37,361 nt of DNA from Halothiobacillus neapolitanus (GTDB lineage: Bacteria; Pseudomonadota; Gammaproteobacteria; Halothiobacillales; Halothiobacillaceae). Position 1 is the stretch's first letter, and each line of letters begins with the position of its first letter. Location: assembly GCA_020722165.1 (NCBI GenBank), contig DYLI01000003.1, forward strand, positions 1 through 37,361, in the 5' to 3' direction. The translations under genes and the position numbers were made by a program. The notes below the pieces were generated by a model, which had not been told where the DNA came from, did not search any database, and saw only the letters and a list, made by a program, of their open reading frames with translations. This document shows, in pieces, positions 25,117 through 35,218 of the stretch.

Positions 25117-25209
25117 CTAGCCTTATGCCTGAGTGTTAGAGTAGGTTGCTTTCCGTGCCTTTTAACATTAACCTTGCCGCCCGTTTCAAGAGCAGTGAAC
25201 ACAAGTCCC

Positions 25210-25974
25210 ATGCGCAAACCGATTGTTGTAGGAAATTGGAAAATGAATGGCCGCAAGGCCACGATTGACCAACTCGTTGCCGGATTGCGCCAGGGTATTG
25301 CTGATCTTGATGCTGTTGATGTCGCCGTCTGTCCAAGCTATGTGTATATCACGCAGGCCGTTGACGCTCTGAGTGGCACCATGGTGGCAGTGGGGGCGCA
25401 AGATGCCGCTCTTGCCGAGCATGATGGTGCATTCACCGGTGATGTATCGGCGGCGATGCTGCACGATATCGGCTGTGCCTACGTGATTGTGGGACACTCT
25501 GAGCGCCGTGCCATTCATGGCGAAACGGATGCGCAGGTCGCCGAGAAGGTTAAGTATGTTTTGCGCTCCAAGCTTGTTCCCATTTTATGTGTGGGTGAAA
25601 CGCTGGACGAGCGTGAGCAGGGAGTGACCGAAGCGGTGGTGGCACGTCAGCTGGATGCGGTGCTTGAGCAGGTGGGTATACAGGCTTTTGAGTACGTGCT
25701 TATTGCCTACGAACCTGTTTGGGCGATTGGTACGGGGCGTACAGCCAGTCCGCAGCAAGCGCAAGATGTGCATGCCTTTATTCGCTCTCGTTTGGCGGCT
25801 CACAATGTCGCAACGGCATCGCGAGCACGCATTATGTATGGCGGTAGTATGAAGCCTGAAAATGCCCATGAATTAATGGGGATGCCGGATATTGATGGTG
25901 GCCTGATTGGTGGCGCATCCTTAAAAGCTGAAGATTTTCTTTCCATTTGCCGTGCGGCGAGGGATAACACGTGA
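25210..25974 (+). CDS. tpiA: Triosephosphate isomerase
   Basis: Glycolytic and Calvin-cycle enzyme interconverting dihydroxyacetone phosphate and glyceraldehyde-3-phosphate. With the ATG at 25210 it has 254 residues, and the product begins RKPIVVGNWKMNG as in the family; a longer frame from 25174 adds unrelated residues. The catalytic residues are Asn9, Lys11, His96 (IVGHSERR) and Glu168 (AYEPVWAIGTG). The phosphate-binding blocks MYGGSMKPEN and DGGLIGGASL are present. The Shine-Dalgarno is weak. Its stop overlaps the secG start by 4 bases. Confidence 0.96.
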   Translation: MRKPIVVGNWKMNGRKATIDQLVAGLRQGIADLDAVDVAVCPSYVYITQAVDALSGTMVAVGAQDAALAEHDGAFTGDVSAAMLHDIGCAYVIVGHSERRAIHGETDAQVAEKVKYVLRSKLVPILCVGETLDEREQGVTEAVVARQLDAVLEQVGIQAFEYVLIAYEPVWAIGTGRTASPQQAQDVHAFIRSRLAAHNVATASRARIMYGGSMKPENAHELMGMPDIDGGLIGGASLKAEDFLSICRAARDNT

Positions 25975-26297
25975 TTGCTCTGTTAACAACATTTCATATT
26001 TTGGTCGGCCTAGCCCTGATTGGTCTGGTACTTGTGCAGCACGGAAAGGGTGCGGAAGCTGGTGCGGCTTTCGGCGGCGGTGCATCGTCTACGGTTTTTG
26101 GTGCGCGCGGCGCAGCGACATTTCTAAGTCGTTTGACCGCTTGGTTGGTTACAATTTTTTTCGTGACAAGTTTGTTACTTGCCTATATTGTGACCTCCGC
26201 TCCAAAGAGCGGGAGCGTGGTTGAATCTACGGCTCCGGTTGTGACAGAAGTTGTGCCACAGGAAAATAAGCCAGCTGATGTGCCGACAGCCAAGTAA
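25971..26297 (+). CDS. secG: Preprotein translocase subunit SecG
   Basis: Small membrane subunit of the SecYEG translocon, 108 residues. There are two transmembrane helices (about 4-22 and 52-74) joined by the diagnostic glycine-rich loop LVQHGKGAEAGAAFGGGASSTVFGA in the family's order. The C-terminus is a proline- and valine-rich tail with no obvious motif. The GTG start at 25971 overlaps the tpiA stop (GTGA), with GAGGGA upstream. The gene is followed by tRNA-Leu, as in E. coli (secG-leuU). Confidence 0.94.
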   Translation: MIALLTTFHILVGLALIGLVLVQHGKGAEAGAAFGGGASSTVFGARGAATFLSRLTAWLVTIFFVTSLLLAYIVTSAPKSGSVVESTAPVVTEVVPQENKPADVPTAK

Positions 26298-26319
26298 ATT
26301 TTTAGAAGATAAAGTTTTC

Positions 26320-26404
26320 GCGGATGTGGTGGAATTGGTAGACACGCCATCTTGAGGGGGTGGTGTCGCAAGACGTGCGGGTTCGAGTCCCGCCATCCGC
26401 ACCA
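26320..26404 (+). tRNA. tRNA-Leu (anticodon GAG)
   Basis: A class II tRNA of 85 bases with CCA encoded. The acceptor arms GCGGATG (26320-26326) and CATCCGC (26394-26400) pair fully and ACCA follows at 26401-26404. The D arm has the leucine-type GTGGAATTGGTAGACAC. The anticodon stem CCATC/GGTGG encloses the loop TTGAGGG, placing anticodon GAG at 26354-26356. There is a long variable arm (TGTCGCAAGACG) and the T arm GCGGGTTCGAGTCCCGC. It reads CTC and CTT codons. It lies 22 bases after secG and is probably co-transcribed with it. Confidence 0.97.
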
Positions 26405-26501
26405 AATATGCAATCCTGGTCACTTGATATAACAAGTAGGCTCAGAGATTCGCAAAGACATTAAGAAGCGTTGTTGAACGCTCATAATTTTTACAACCAC
26501 T

Positions 26502-26518
26502 ATTGCTGTTACAGCAAT
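26502..26518. repeat. Perfect 17-bp palindrome upstream of nuoA
   Basis: The arms ATTGCTGT (26502-26509) and ACAGCAAT (26511-26518) are exact inverted repeats around one central T. It lies 88 bases before the nuoA ATG and about 30 bases upstream of the candidate -35 element, so it could be an operator for an activator. I did not see a second copy in this window. Confidence 0.5.
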
Positions 26519-26549
26519 GCAGGCAGCAACACGAGCAGTAAATAAAACT

Positions 26550-26578
26550 TTGGCACTCCAGTGTTGAAGTATTTTAAA
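26550..26578 (+). promoter_or_regulatory. Candidate promoter of the nuo operon
   Basis: TTGGCA (26550-26555; five of six consensus bases) and TTTAAA (26573-26578; four of six) are separated by 17 bases. A start near 26585 would give a leader of about 20 bases ahead of nuoA. Assigned by eye; read-through from the secG-tRNA transcript is also possible. Confidence 0.4.
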
Positions 26579-26606
26579 GCTTGGTTGCGTAGGAGGAGTG
26601 AGTCGC

Positions 26607-26963
26607 ATGCTTGAGAACTACCTTCCTGTTCTTGTTTTCTTCGCTGTAGCACTAGGTTTTAGTCTAGTCATGCTTGCTGCGGGCTTTGTGCTTGCCCCGC
26701 GCCGTCCGGATAAAGAAAAAGACTCCCCCTATGAGTGCGGCTTCGCTGCATTTGAAGACTCGCGCATGAAGTTTGACGTGCGTTTTTATCTGGTTGCCAT
26801 TCTTTTCATTATTTTTGATCTTGAAATTGCCTTTCTTTTTCCCTGGGCCGTGGTGCTGGATGAGATTGGCGGCTTTGGTCTAGCGGCCATGGGGATTTTC
26901 TTGCTGATTTTGGTGATTGGTTTCATCTATGAGTGGAAGAAGGGGGCTTTGGAATGGGAATAG
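26607..26963 (+). CDS. nuoA: NADH-quinone oxidoreductase subunit A
   Basis: Membrane subunit of complex I, with three transmembrane helices (about 6-28, 61-83 and 89-109). The start is the ATG at 26607, with AGGAGG at 26591-26596, giving 118 residues; a GTG at 26598 is too close to that site. The diagnostic loop YECGF (32-36; in [11 protein letters not shown]) with its conserved cysteine and the block [18 protein letters not shown] are present. First gene of the operon; its end overlaps nuoB by 10 bases. Confidence 0.95.
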   Translation: MLENYLPVLVFFAVALGFSLVMLAAGFVLAPRRPDKEKDSPYECGFAAFEDSRMKFDVRFYLVAILFIIFDLEIAFLFPWAVVLDEIGGFGLAAMGIFLLILVIGFIYEWKKGALEWE

Positions 26964-27454
26964 AGGGTATTCTCGACAAAGGCTTTGTCACTACTTCGGC
27001 TGACAAGTTAATTAACTGGGCACGAACAGGTTCATTGTGGCCGATGACATTTGGTCTTGCCTGTTGTGCGGTTGAAATGATGCACGCCGGCGCTGCGCGC
27101 TATGACTTGGATCGCTTCGGCGTTGTATTCCGTCCAAGCCCGCGTCAGTCCGATGTCATGATTGTTGCTGGAACACTCGTCAACAAAATGGCACCCGCCT
27201 TACGCAAGGTTTACGACCAGATGCCCGAGCCGCGTTGGGTGATTTCGATGGGCTCCTGTGCCAATGGTGGCGGTTATTACCATTATTCCTATGCCGTAGT
27301 GCGTGGTTGTGATCGCATTGTTCCGGTGGATATTTACGTGCCCGGATGCCCACCGACGGCTGAAGCCCTGTTGTACGGCATTATTCAGCTGCAAAATAAA
27401 ATTCATCGTACCAATACGATTGCTAAACCCACTGTTGTGGCTGAGGCGGTTTAA
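26954..27454 (+). CDS. nuoB: NADH-quinone oxidoreductase subunit B
   Basis: Peripheral complex I subunit that binds the terminal cluster N2 and forms part of the quinone site with NuoD. It has 166 residues from the ATG at 26954, with a G-rich Shine-Dalgarno inside the nuoA end. The N2 ligands are the tandem Cys37-Cys38 (LACCAVEMM), Cys102 (GSCANGGG) and Cys132 ([10 protein letters not shown]). The conserved surface block [15 protein letters not shown] is present. Confidence 0.96.
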   Translation: MGIEGILDKGFVTTSADKLINWARTGSLWPMTFGLACCAVEMMHAGAARYDLDRFGVVFRPSPRQSDVMIVAGTLVNKMAPALRKVYDQMPEPRWVISMGSCANGGGYYHYSYAVVRGCDRIVPVDIYVPGCPPTAEALLYGIIQLQNKIHRTNTIAKPTVVAEAV

Positions 27455-28182
27455 TGAAATTGACCCTGTCCAAAACTTTAGCCCAGTTGCGCGAACAGTT
27501 CTCTGTGCGCTTTCCCTCGGCTGCCACGCAGTTTATTGAGGACTGTAATGAGTTAACGATTGAAGTGCACGCTCAGGATATCTTGCGTGTATGCCAAGTG
27601 TTGGCCACAGAGGCTGAATTTGCCTTTGAGCAGATAATTGATCTCTGCGGCGTGGACTACAGCGATTACGGCAAGAGTGAGTGGTCGTCCGACGAGAAGG
27701 TGTGCAAAGGTGGCTATAACCGTGGTGTGCAGGAATCAACCGCTGGACGTATGAAGTTTGGCGATGAAATGCAGCTTTCGGACACCTCGCGCCCGCGCTT
27801 TGCCGTGGTCTATCACTTGCTCTCGTATACGTTTAATCAACGCCTGCGTTTGCGCGTGTATTGCGACGATACGGAGATGCCAGTATTGCCTTCGGTCACT
27901 TCGGTCTGGTCGGGTGCCAACTGGTTCGAACGCGAAGCTTTTGATCTGTTTGGCATTTTGTTTGACGGTCACCCTGATTTGCGACGCATTTTGACGGATT
28001 ACGGTTTTGTCGGCCATCCCTTCCGTAAGGATTTTCCATTGATTGGCAATGTTGAAATGCGTTACGACGAAACCAAAGGGCGCGTGGTGTATGAGCCGGT
28101 GAGTATTGAACCGCGTGTACTCGTGCCACGGGTGATACGTCACGACCACCGCTATATTCTTTCGTCGCAGAAGAAGGGTTGA
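27454..28182 (+). CDS. nuoC: NADH-quinone oxidoreductase subunit C
   Basis: Peripheral 30-kDa-type subunit without cofactor that links NuoB and NuoD. It has 242 residues and is separate from nuoD, unlike the fused NuoCD of enterics. The family block [24 protein letters not shown] and the C-terminal [10 protein letters not shown] are present. The middle (about 70-110) is a charged insertion within the beta domain. Its ATG overlaps the nuoB stop by one base. Confidence 0.95.
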   Translation: MKLTLSKTLAQLREQFSVRFPSAATQFIEDCNELTIEVHAQDILRVCQVLATEAEFAFEQIIDLCGVDYSDYGKSEWSSDEKVCKGGYNRGVQESTAGRMKFGDEMQLSDTSRPRFAVVYHLLSYTFNQRLRLRVYCDDTEMPVLPSVTSVWSGANWFEREAFDLFGILFDGHPDLRRILTDYGFVGHPFRKDFPLIGNVEMRYDETKGRVVYEPVSIEPRVLVPRVIRHDHRYILSSQKKG

Positions 28183-28185
28183 GTC

Positions 28186-29439
28186 ATGCCTGAAATCGTC
28201 AACTACACCCTGAATTTCGGTCCGCAACATCCTTCGGCGCACGGTGTGCTGCGTCTTGTGCTTGAGCTGGATGGCGAGACCATTGTGCGTGCGGATTCGC
28301 ACATTGGTTTATTGCACCGTGCCACCGAAAAGCTCGCCGAGAGCAAGCCTTACAATCAAAGCATTGGTTACATGGATCGTCTCGACTATGTGTCGATGAT
28401 GTGTAATGAACACGCCTATGTCATGGCGATGGAAAAGATTGGCGGAATTCAGGTGCCTGAGCGCGCGCTGTACATCCGTACCATGTTTGATGAAATCACC
28501 CGCATCTTGAATCACTTGCTCTGGTTGGGTGCGCACGCGCTGGATATTGGCGCGATGTCAGTGTTCCTGTACTGCTTCCGTGAGCGCGAAGACTTGATGG
28601 ATTGTTACGAAGCGGTCTCTGGGGCACGTTTGCACGCTACCTATTACCGACCGGGTGGTGTGGCGCGCGATTTACCGGATTCCATGCCGCAATACAGCAC
28701 TTCTAAGTGGCATAACGCCAAAGACATCTCGCGTATGAACGAAGTGCGTCAGGGTTCGATGCTTGATTTCCTTGAGGATTTTGTTAATCGCTTTCCGGCC
28801 TTGGTCGATGAATACGAGACCTTGCTGACCGATAATCGTATCTGGAAACAGCGTACTGTAGGCATTGGCGTGGTGACTCCTGAGCGTGCTTTGGCGATGG
28901 GCTTTACTGGGCCGATGCTGCGTGGTTCTGGTGTTGAGTGGGATTTGCGCAAGAAGCAGCCTTATGCGATGTACGACAAGCTGGACTTTGATATTCCCGT
29001 CGGCGTGAATGGTGACTGTTATGACCGATACTTGGTGCGTGTGGAAGAGCTGCGCCAATCGAATCGCATCGTTAAGCAATGTATTCAGTGGTTGCGTAAA
29101 AATCCTGGTGAAGTGATTACGGGCGATCATAAGTTTGCTCCGCCGCGCCGCGAAGAAGCCAAGGCCGATATGGAGGCATTGATTCACCATTTCAAATTGT
29201 TCACTGAAGGCTTCTGCCTGCCTGAGGGTGAAGTGTATTCCGCCGTCGAACATCCGAAAGGCGAGTTTGGTATCTATCTAATTTCAGATGGTGCGAACAA
29301 GCCTTATCGTTTAAAGGTGCGCGCACCTGGTTTTGCCCATCTTTCAGGTTTGGACGAAATGTCACGCGGTCACATGATTGCCGATGTGGTAGCCATTATT
29401 GGTACCCAAGACATTGTATTCGGGGAGGTTGATCGTTGA
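28186..29439 (+). CDS. nuoD: NADH-quinone oxidoreductase subunit D
   Basis: The 49-kDa-type subunit forming most of the quinone-reduction cavity, related to the large subunit of NiFe hydrogenases. It has 417 residues. The quinone-site loop with its conserved histidine is in [13 protein letters not shown] near the N-terminus. The blocks [31 protein letters not shown] and VARDLP are typical, and the C-terminus DIVFGEVDR is complete. The hydrogenase metal-site cysteines are absent, as expected in complex I. Confidence 0.96.
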   Translation: MPEIVNYTLNFGPQHPSAHGVLRLVLELDGETIVRADSHIGLLHRATEKLAESKPYNQSIGYMDRLDYVSMMCNEHAYVMAMEKIGGIQVPERALYIRTMFDEITRILNHLLWLGAHALDIGAMSVFLYCFREREDLMDCYEAVSGARLHATYYRPGGVARDLPDSMPQYSTSKWHNAKDISRMNEVRQGSMLDFLEDFVNRFPALVDEYETLLTDNRIWKQRTVGIGVVTPERALAMGFTGPMLRGSGVEWDLRKKQPYAMYDKLDFDIPVGVNGDCYDRYLVRVEELRQSNRIVKQCIQWLRKNPGEVITGDHKFAPPRREEAKADMEALIHHFKLFTEGFCLPEGEVYSAVEHPKGEFGIYLISDGANKPYRLKVRAPGFAHLSGLDEMSRGHMIADVVAIIGTQDIVFGEVDR

Positions 29440-29963
29440 TGAACGAACAAGAACGTGCGCGCAAAATCGCCCTGTTAAGTGCTGATACGGTTGCAGAAAT
29501 TGAGCATTGGCTGAGTAAATATCCAGCCGATCAACGCATGTCGGCCTTGCTTGCTGCGTTGAGCGCCGCCCAGCATCAAAACCACGGTTTTTTAACCACC
29601 GACCTGATGGATGCGGTCGCGTTTTATCTTGGCGTGCCTGAAATTGCTGCGTATGAAGTGGCGACGTTTTATTCAATGTTTGAAACCAAGCCAGTCGGCC
29701 AGCACAGCATTTCGATTTGTACCAATATTTCCTGTTGGCTGATGGGATCCGAACGTATTGTCGAGCATGTCGAAAATCGTCTAGGCATTAAAACCGGCGA
29801 GAGCACACCCGACGGCAAATTTTTCCTCAAGTGCGAGGAAGAGTGCTTGGCCGCCTGTGATGGCGGTCCAATGATGCAGGTCGATCATGTGTATTACGAG
29901 CGCCTGACCCCGGAAAAAGTGGACAGTATTCTTGATGCTGTTGCACTTAAGGATGGACACTGA
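29439..29963 (+). CDS. nuoE: NADH-quinone oxidoreductase subunit E
   Basis: The 24-kDa-type subunit with the 2Fe-2S cluster N1a, part of the NADH dehydrogenase module. With the ATG at 29439 it has 174 residues; a TTG one codon earlier is an alternative fitting GGGGAGG a little better. The cluster ligands are Cys94 and Cys99 (SICTNISCW) and Cys136 and Cys140 (ECLAAC). Its start overlaps the nuoD stop by one base. Confidence 0.95.
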   Translation: MNEQERARKIALLSADTVAEIEHWLSKYPADQRMSALLAALSAAQHQNHGFLTTDLMDAVAFYLGVPEIAAYEVATFYSMFETKPVGQHSISICTNISCWLMGSERIVEHVENRLGIKTGESTPDGKFFLKCEEECLAACDGGPMMQVDHVYYERLTPEKVDSILDAVALKDGH

Positions 29964-29965
29964 AC

Positions 29966-31249
29966 ATGAGCACCCAAGTTTGTTTTGCAACGCGCCAGTT
30001 TGATGAGCCTTGGACGCTGGAAAATTATCTTAAGACAGGCGGTTATCAGTCCTGGCGCAAGATACTGGCGGAAAAGACGGATCCGGCAGTCATTATTGAA
30101 GAGTTAAAACTATCCAATTTGCGTGGTCGCGGTGGTGCGGGCTTCCCCACCGGTTTGAAGTGGAGCTTTATGCCGCGCAATGCGCCGGGGCAAAAATATC
30201 TGGTGTGTAACTCGGATGAGTCTGAGCCCGGAACGGCCAAGGATCGTCAGATTTTGCTGAACAATCCACATGCCTTGGTTGAGGGTATGGCGATTGGAGC
30301 CTACACGATCGGTGCGACTGTGGGCTACAACTACATGCGCGGCGAGTTTGGTGATCTGCCTTTCCAGCGCTTTGAACAGGCATTAAAAGAAGCCTATGAG
30401 CATGGTTTGCTCGGCAAAAATGTACTTGGCTCCGGTCTGGACATGGAGCTTTATGGTTCCTTAGGCGCGGGTGCTTACATTTGCGGTGAAGAAACCGCTT
30501 TGCTTGAATCACTGGAAGGAAAAAAGGGGCAACCGCGCTTTAAGCCTCCTTTCCCGGCCAACTTTGGTTTGTATGGCCGTCCGACGACGATTAACAACAC
30601 TGAAACTCTGTCTTCGGTACCTGCGATTTTGCGCAATGGCGGCCAGTGGTTCGCCGATCTTGGCGTGCCCAACAGTGGCGGCACAAAGATGTTTTCGGTC
30701 TCCGGTCATGTGAATAAACCGGGTGTTTTTGAAATTCCTATGGGTACGCCGTTTGCTGACTTGTTGGGTATGGCGGGCGGAGTGCGTCACGGACACACAC
30801 TGAAAGCAGTGATTCCTGGCGGTTCCTCGGTGCCTGTCGTACCTGCGGAGGTCATGATGCAGGTCAAGATGGATTATGATTCGCTGGCGAAGGCTGGCAG
30901 CTTCCTTGGTTCGGGCGGGCTGATTGTCATGGATAGCAGCACGTGCATGGTGAAGGCTTTGCGTCGGATTTCACGTTTTTATTACTCCGAATCATGCGGG
31001 CAGTGCACGCCCTGCCGCGAAGGCACAGGCTGGCTCTATCGTATGTTGACGCGCATTGTGGAAGGCAAGGGCGCGTTAGCGGATTTGGCTCGCTTGGATG
31101 ATGTGGCCAGCAAAATTGAAGGGCGCACGATTTGCGCCCTTGGTGATGCCGCTGCTATGCCGGTGCGCAGTTTTCTTAAGCATTTCCGCCCAGAATTTGA
31201 ATATTACATTGAGCGCGGCCATAGTATGGCCGAAGCCAAGATTCGCTAA
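29966..31249 (+). CDS. nuoF: NADH-quinone oxidoreductase subunit F
   Basis: The 51-kDa-type subunit that binds NADH, FMN and the 4Fe-4S cluster N3. It has 427 residues. The nucleotide-binding glycine-rich stretch is [10 protein letters not shown] (54-63), and a second block [17 protein letters not shown] lies at about 169-185. The N3 ligands are Cys344, Cys347 and Cys350 ([11 protein letters not shown]) with Cys390 ([13 protein letters not shown]). It starts 2 bases after nuoE. Confidence 0.97.
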   Translation: MSTQVCFATRQFDEPWTLENYLKTGGYQSWRKILAEKTDPAVIIEELKLSNLRGRGGAGFPTGLKWSFMPRNAPGQKYLVCNSDESEPGTAKDRQILLNNPHALVEGMAIGAYTIGATVGYNYMRGEFGDLPFQRFEQALKEAYEHGLLGKNVLGSGLDMELYGSLGAGAYICGEETALLESLEGKKGQPRFKPPFPANFGLYGRPTTINNTETLSSVPAILRNGGQWFADLGVPNSGGTKMFSVSGHVNKPGVFEIPMGTPFADLLGMAGGVRHGHTLKAVIPGGSSVPVVPAEVMMQVKMDYDSLAKAGSFLGSGGLIVMDSSTCMVKALRRISRFYYSESCGQCTPCREGTGWLYRMLTRIVEGKGALADLARLDDVASKIEGRTICALGDAAAMPVRSFLKHFRPEFEYYIERGHSMAEAKIR

Positions 31250-31267
31250 AGGGCGCAGGGAGTAGCG

Positions 31268-33628
31268 ATGAGTGATGATCTGATCTCCATTGAGGTTGAC
31301 GGTAAGAAGCTGCATGGGCACCAGGGTGACATGCTGATTGAAGTTACCGATGCTGCGGGTATTCATATTCCGCGCTTCTGTTACCACCGCAAGCTGTCTG
31401 TCGCGGCCAACTGCCGTATGTGCCTTGTTGAGGTTGAACGCGCACCGAAGACCTTGCCTGCCTGCGCAACTCCAATTTCAGAAGGGATGCGGGTTTTTAC
31501 CAAGTCACCGAAAGCCATTATTGCGCAACGTGCGACCATGGAGTTTTTGCTCATCAATCATCCGCTGGATTGCCCCGTGTGCGACCAAGGCGGCGAGTGT
31601 GAATTGCAGGATGTCGCCATGGGTTACGGCGATGGCGTGGGTCAATACTCCGAAACCAAGCGTGTCGTGAAAGATAAAGACATCGGCCCGCTGGTGGCCA
31701 CCGATATGACGCGCTGCATTCATTGCACGCGCTGCGTGCGTTTTGGCGATGAGATTGCTGGTGTGCGTGAACTTGGAACCACCGGACGCAGTGAGCATAT
31801 GGAAATCGGGACGTACGTCGCCAAAGCCGTAAGCTCTGAAATTTCTGGGAATATTATTGACTTATGCCCAGTGGGTGCGCTTACGGCCAAGCCTTCTCGC
31901 TATATGTTCCGGCCATGGGAGCTGGCGCAGCATGCCGCCATTGCGCCGCATGATGGTCTCGGCTCAAACATTTACATGCACATTCGTGAAGGTGCGGTCA
32001 TGCGCGTGGTGCCGCGTGAAAATGAAGCAGTGAACGAAGTTTGGTTGTCGGATCGCGATCGCTTTAGCTATCTCGGTATTCAACATCCCGACCGCCTGAC
32101 AAGTCCGATGATTCGTGTCGAGGCTGGCTGGCGTGAGGCGAGCTGGGAAGAGGCACTAGAAGTTGCAGCTAAAGGTCTTAAAGCAGCGGGTGCGGATTTG
32201 CACACTCTAATTGCGCCCCATGCAAGCTTGGAAGAGTTGTATCTTGCGCAAAAACTCAGCCGTGGACTCGGTTCAAACAATATTGACCACCGTTTGCGTC
32301 AGCGTGATTTCCGCGATCAGGCGGCCTTGCCTGTAATGCCGTGGTTAGGGCATGACGTGGCTGAGTTGGAGCAACGCCAAGCCGTGTTGGTCATTGGTAG
32401 CCATATTCGTCATGAGCAACCACTGTTGGCGCAGCGTTTGCGTAAAGCCGCGCTTTTGGGTGCCAAGATCAGTTTTGTTAACCCATCGGCCTTGCCACAA
32501 ACCTTCACTGTGTTGGAAAACTTGGCCGTGGGCAACGATGGCATAGTGACTGCTTTGGTGGGCATATTGTCCGCGCTGGCTCCTAATGATCTTGAAAAGA
32601 ACATAGCCCCCCTGGTCGCCAAGGCCGTTGTTGAAACTCGTCATCAAGCCATAGCAGCATCCCTGAAGAAAGCCAAGCGTGCCGGCGTGTATCTTGGTGC
32701 ATTGACGCAGGCGCACCCTGATTTGTCGCTCATCCGTCAACTTGCGCAAGCCATTGCACAGCATAGTGGTGCAACATTGGGTGAATTTGCTTCGGCGGGC
32801 AACAGTGCGGGTGCGTGGCTGGCGGGTGCGCTGCCGCATCGCTTGCCCGGAGGTGGAGCTTCGGCAGAGCAAGGCTTGAATGCGGTTGAAATGTTATCTA
32901 AGGCTGCAAAAGCAAGCATGTTGATCGGTATTGAACCGGAGTTCGACAGTCTTCAAGGTCAGGACTCACTCGCGGCATTGAAGCAATCCTCTTTTAACGT
33001 AGTGATTAACCCATTCATGAGCGATGTCATGCGTAGCTATGCGCATGTGATGCTTCCAATGGTCACATTTGCTGAAACCTCGGGAACGTATGTCAATACC
33101 GAAGGTTTGTGGCAGGGGATGCGCGCCGTGGCGCGCCCCTTGGGTGAAGCACGCCCCGCGTGGAAGATTCTGCGTGTTTTGGGCAATTTGCTGAATTTGG
33201 AAGGCTTCGAATACATGAGCTCCGAGGATGTGCGTGATGAATTACGCAGTGCCTGTCAAGACGTGCAATTAAGCTCAAACATTGAGCCTGTAGATGTTGC
33301 TGTGCCACAACCTGCTGGCGATCATGGAATGCAACGCCTAGGTGGCGTTGCTATGTTCTGTGTGGACGCGCTGGTGCGCCGTTCTGCATCCCTGCAGGAA
33401 ACAGCGGATGCGCAGGCTGCAAAAAATGTTCGGCTGCATCCGGAAGAAATCCAACGATTAGGCTTGGCGATTGGTAGCATGGTTGAGGTCGCGTCAGGCA
33501 TGAATAAAGTACATATGGCAGTGCAGGCAGATGAGAACCTGCCAGTGGGTTGCGCATGGATTGCGTACGGTACCGCTGTCAGCATGGCGCTGGGTAATGC
33601 CTTGCACGTTCAGATTAAGGGGGTGTAG
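31268..33628 (+). CDS. nuoG: NADH-quinone oxidoreductase subunit G
   Basis: Large peripheral subunit carrying several clusters, with a degenerate molybdopterin-oxidoreductase-like C-terminal domain. It has 786 residues. The 2Fe-2S site uses Cys38, Cys49, Cys52 and Cys66. The His-ligated 4Fe-4S site uses His98, Cys102, Cys105 and Cys111. The next 4Fe-4S site uses Cys150, Cys153, Cys156 and Cys200. The extra off-pathway cluster N7 of the E. coli and Thermus proteins looks absent, since the stretch after residue 205 has no cysteine motif (it reads AAIAPHDGLGSNIYMHIREG). GGGAG lies upstream of the ATG. Confidence 0.96.
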   Translation: MSDDLISIEVDGKKLHGHQGDMLIEVTDAAGIHIPRFCYHRKLSVAANCRMCLVEVERAPKTLPACATPISEGMRVFTKSPKAIIAQRATMEFLLINHPLDCPVCDQGGECELQDVAMGYGDGVGQYSETKRVVKDKDIGPLVATDMTRCIHCTRCVRFGDEIAGVRELGTTGRSEHMEIGTYVAKAVSSEISGNIIDLCPVGALTAKPSRYMFRPWELAQHAAIAPHDGLGSNIYMHIREGAVMRVVPRENEAVNEVWLSDRDRFSYLGIQHPDRLTSPMIRVEAGWREASWEEALEVAAKGLKAAGADLHTLIAPHASLEELYLAQKLSRGLGSNNIDHRLRQRDFRDQAALPVMPWLGHDVAELEQRQAVLVIGSHIRHEQPLLAQRLRKAALLGAKISFVNPSALPQTFTVLENLAVGNDGIVTALVGILSALAPNDLEKNIAPLVAKAVVETRHQAIAASLKKAKRAGVYLGALTQAHPDLSLIRQLAQAIAQHSGATLGEFASAGNSAGAWLAGALPHRLPGGGASAEQGLNAVEMLSKAAKASMLIGIEPEFDSLQGQDSLAALKQSSFNVVINPFMSDVMRSYAHVMLPMVTFAETSGTYVNTEGLWQGMRAVARPLGEARPAWKILRVLGNLLNLEGFEYMSSEDVRDELRSACQDVQLSSNIEPVDVAVPQPAGDHGMQRLGGVAMFCVDALVRRSASLQETADAQAAKNVRLHPEEIQRLGLAIGSMVEVASGMNKVHMAVQADENLPVGCAWIAYGTAVSMALGNALHVQIKGV

Positions 33629-33631
33629 GTC

Positions 33632-34687
33632 GTGGCCGAATTTCTCTCCCCGCTGTTGAACTTGTTTCCTGAGGGTTTACGTGCACTGGTTTTGATCCTG
33701 ATTCAAATCATGTTGGTGGTTATGCCGCTCGTTATTGCGGTGGCTTATACAACTTATTTTGAACGCAAGATTATTGGCTATATGCAAGTTCGTATCGGCC
33801 CCAACCGCGTCGGTCCCTTGGGTTTACTCCAACCATTTGCCGATGTATTTAAACTGATGTTCAAAGAGATCATCATTCCCACGGCGGCGAACAAGTTTAT
33901 TTTCTTTACGGCTCCTGTGCTTATTCTTTTCGCAGCTTTAGTGGCTTGGGCTGTTGTTCCATTTGATGATGGCTGGGTCATTGCTGATGTGAACGCGGGC
34001 TTGCTGTATGTGCTGGCTGTGGGCGCTGCGGGGGTTTACGGCGTAATTTTGGCGGGTTGGGCTTCAAACTCTAAATATGCCTTGCTGGGTGGTTTGCGTT
34101 CAGCCGCACACAAAATCGCCTATGAATTAGCCATGGGATTTGCGCTGGTCGGTGTTCTGATGGCAAGTCAAAGCCTTAATCTTCAAGATATTGTGCGCGC
34201 ACAGAGTGGCAGTATTTTGCATTGGTATTGGTTGCCTCTTTTACCCATGTTTGTGGTGTATTTTATTTCCGGCGTGGCAGAAACCAACCGCGCCCCTTTT
34301 GACATTGCCGAAGGCGAGTCAGAAATCGTCGCTGGTTTCCACGTTGAATATTCAGGCATGGGCTTTGTGTTGTTCATGCTCGCTGAATACGCCAGTATGA
34401 TTCTGATTTCCGCGTTGACCGCGATTATGTTTCTTGGTGGCTGGTTATCACCATTTCAAGGAACATTTTTAGAGAGTGCATTTGCATGGATTCCAGGCAT
34501 TTTCTGGATGTTCGCGAAAATCGCCGTTTTACTCTTCGTGTTTATTTGGTTCCGCGCGACCTTCCCGCGTTATCGCTATGATCAGATTATGCGCTTGGGT
34601 TGGAAGGTGCTTATCCCCGTCACCCTGATTTGGATTGTGGTTGAAGGTGTTGCCATATATTTCAAGCTTGGTCCTTGGTTTGCGTAA
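33632..34687 (+). CDS. nuoH: NADH-quinone oxidoreductase subunit H
   Basis: Membrane subunit at the junction with the peripheral arm, lining the quinone entry channel. It has 351 residues and eight or so helices. The GTG start at 33632 lies 3 bases after nuoG. Family blocks include [35 protein letters not shown] and the acidic loop [26 protein letters not shown], whose carboxylates take part in coupling. The C-terminal block is [20 protein letters not shown]. Confidence 0.96.
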   Translation: MAEFLSPLLNLFPEGLRALVLILIQIMLVVMPLVIAVAYTTYFERKIIGYMQVRIGPNRVGPLGLLQPFADVFKLMFKEIIIPTAANKFIFFTAPVLILFAALVAWAVVPFDDGWVIADVNAGLLYVLAVGAAGVYGVILAGWASNSKYALLGGLRSAAHKIAYELAMGFALVGVLMASQSLNLQDIVRAQSGSILHWYWLPLLPMFVVYFISGVAETNRAPFDIAEGESEIVAGFHVEYSGMGFVLFMLAEYASMILISALTAIMFLGGWLSPFQGTFLESAFAWIPGIFWMFAKIAVLLFVFIWFRATFPRYRYDQIMRLGWKVLIPVTLIWIVVEGVAIYFKLGPWFA

Positions 34688-34699
34688 TGGAGCCAATGT

Positions 34700-35188
34700 A
34701 TGAATAAAGTTAAACAGTTTTTCAAAACATGGTTTCTTTGGGAGTTGCTGCTCGGTATGCAGCTTACCGGGCGTTATTTGTTTGCTCGGAAATTTACAGT
34801 GCAATATCCTGAAGAAAAAACGCCCATGTCTCCGCGTTTTCGTGGTTTACATGCCCAGCGGCGTTATGCTAGCGGCGAAGAGCGTTGCATTGCCTGCAAG
34901 CTCTGTGAAGCGGTATGTCCTGCGGTAGCAATTACCATTGAATCTGAGCAGCGCGAAGATGGTACCCGTCGCACTACGCGCTACGATATTGATCTTTTCA
35001 AGTGCATTTATTGCGGGTTTTGTGAAGAAGCCTGTCCGGTGGATGCTATCGTTGAAACGCGAGTATTTGAATATCACTTTGAAGCGCGCGGCGAGCACAT
35101 CATGACCAAGGATAAACTCCTTGCCATGGGTGATAAATATGAAGTGCAAATTGCCGCCGACCGTTTGGCTGACGCTCCTTATCGTTAA
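34700..35188 (+). CDS. nuoI: NADH-quinone oxidoreductase subunit I
   Basis: Peripheral ferredoxin-like subunit with clusters N6a and N6b, carrying electrons toward N2. It has 162 residues. There are two CxxCxxCxxxCP motifs: Cys63, Cys66, Cys69, Cys73 ([12 protein letters not shown]) and Cys102, Cys105, Cys108, Cys112 ([12 protein letters not shown]). The N-terminal amphipathic helix [15 protein letters not shown] holds it against the membrane arm. Confidence 0.96.
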   Translation: MNKVKQFFKTWFLWELLLGMQLTGRYLFARKFTVQYPEEKTPMSPRFRGLHAQRRYASGEERCIACKLCEAVCPAVAITIESEQREDGTRRTTRYDIDLFKCIYCGFCEEACPVDAIVETRVFEYHFEARGEHIMTKDKLLAMGDKYEVQIAADRLADAPYR

Positions 35189-35218
35189 TATTGTTCTTAC
35201 CATAAATACGGAAATGCC

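Noticed and set aside
26467-26482. Hairpin AGCGTT-GTTG-AACGCT after tRNA-Leu
   Set aside because: It might be a terminator, but the stem is only 6 bp and the T run begins six bases after it, so it is not called.
31871-31990. Loss of a cluster motif in NuoG as a sign of a defective gene
   Set aside because: The cluster N7 cysteines are missing from many proteobacterial and mitochondrial homologues, and all other cluster ligands are intact.
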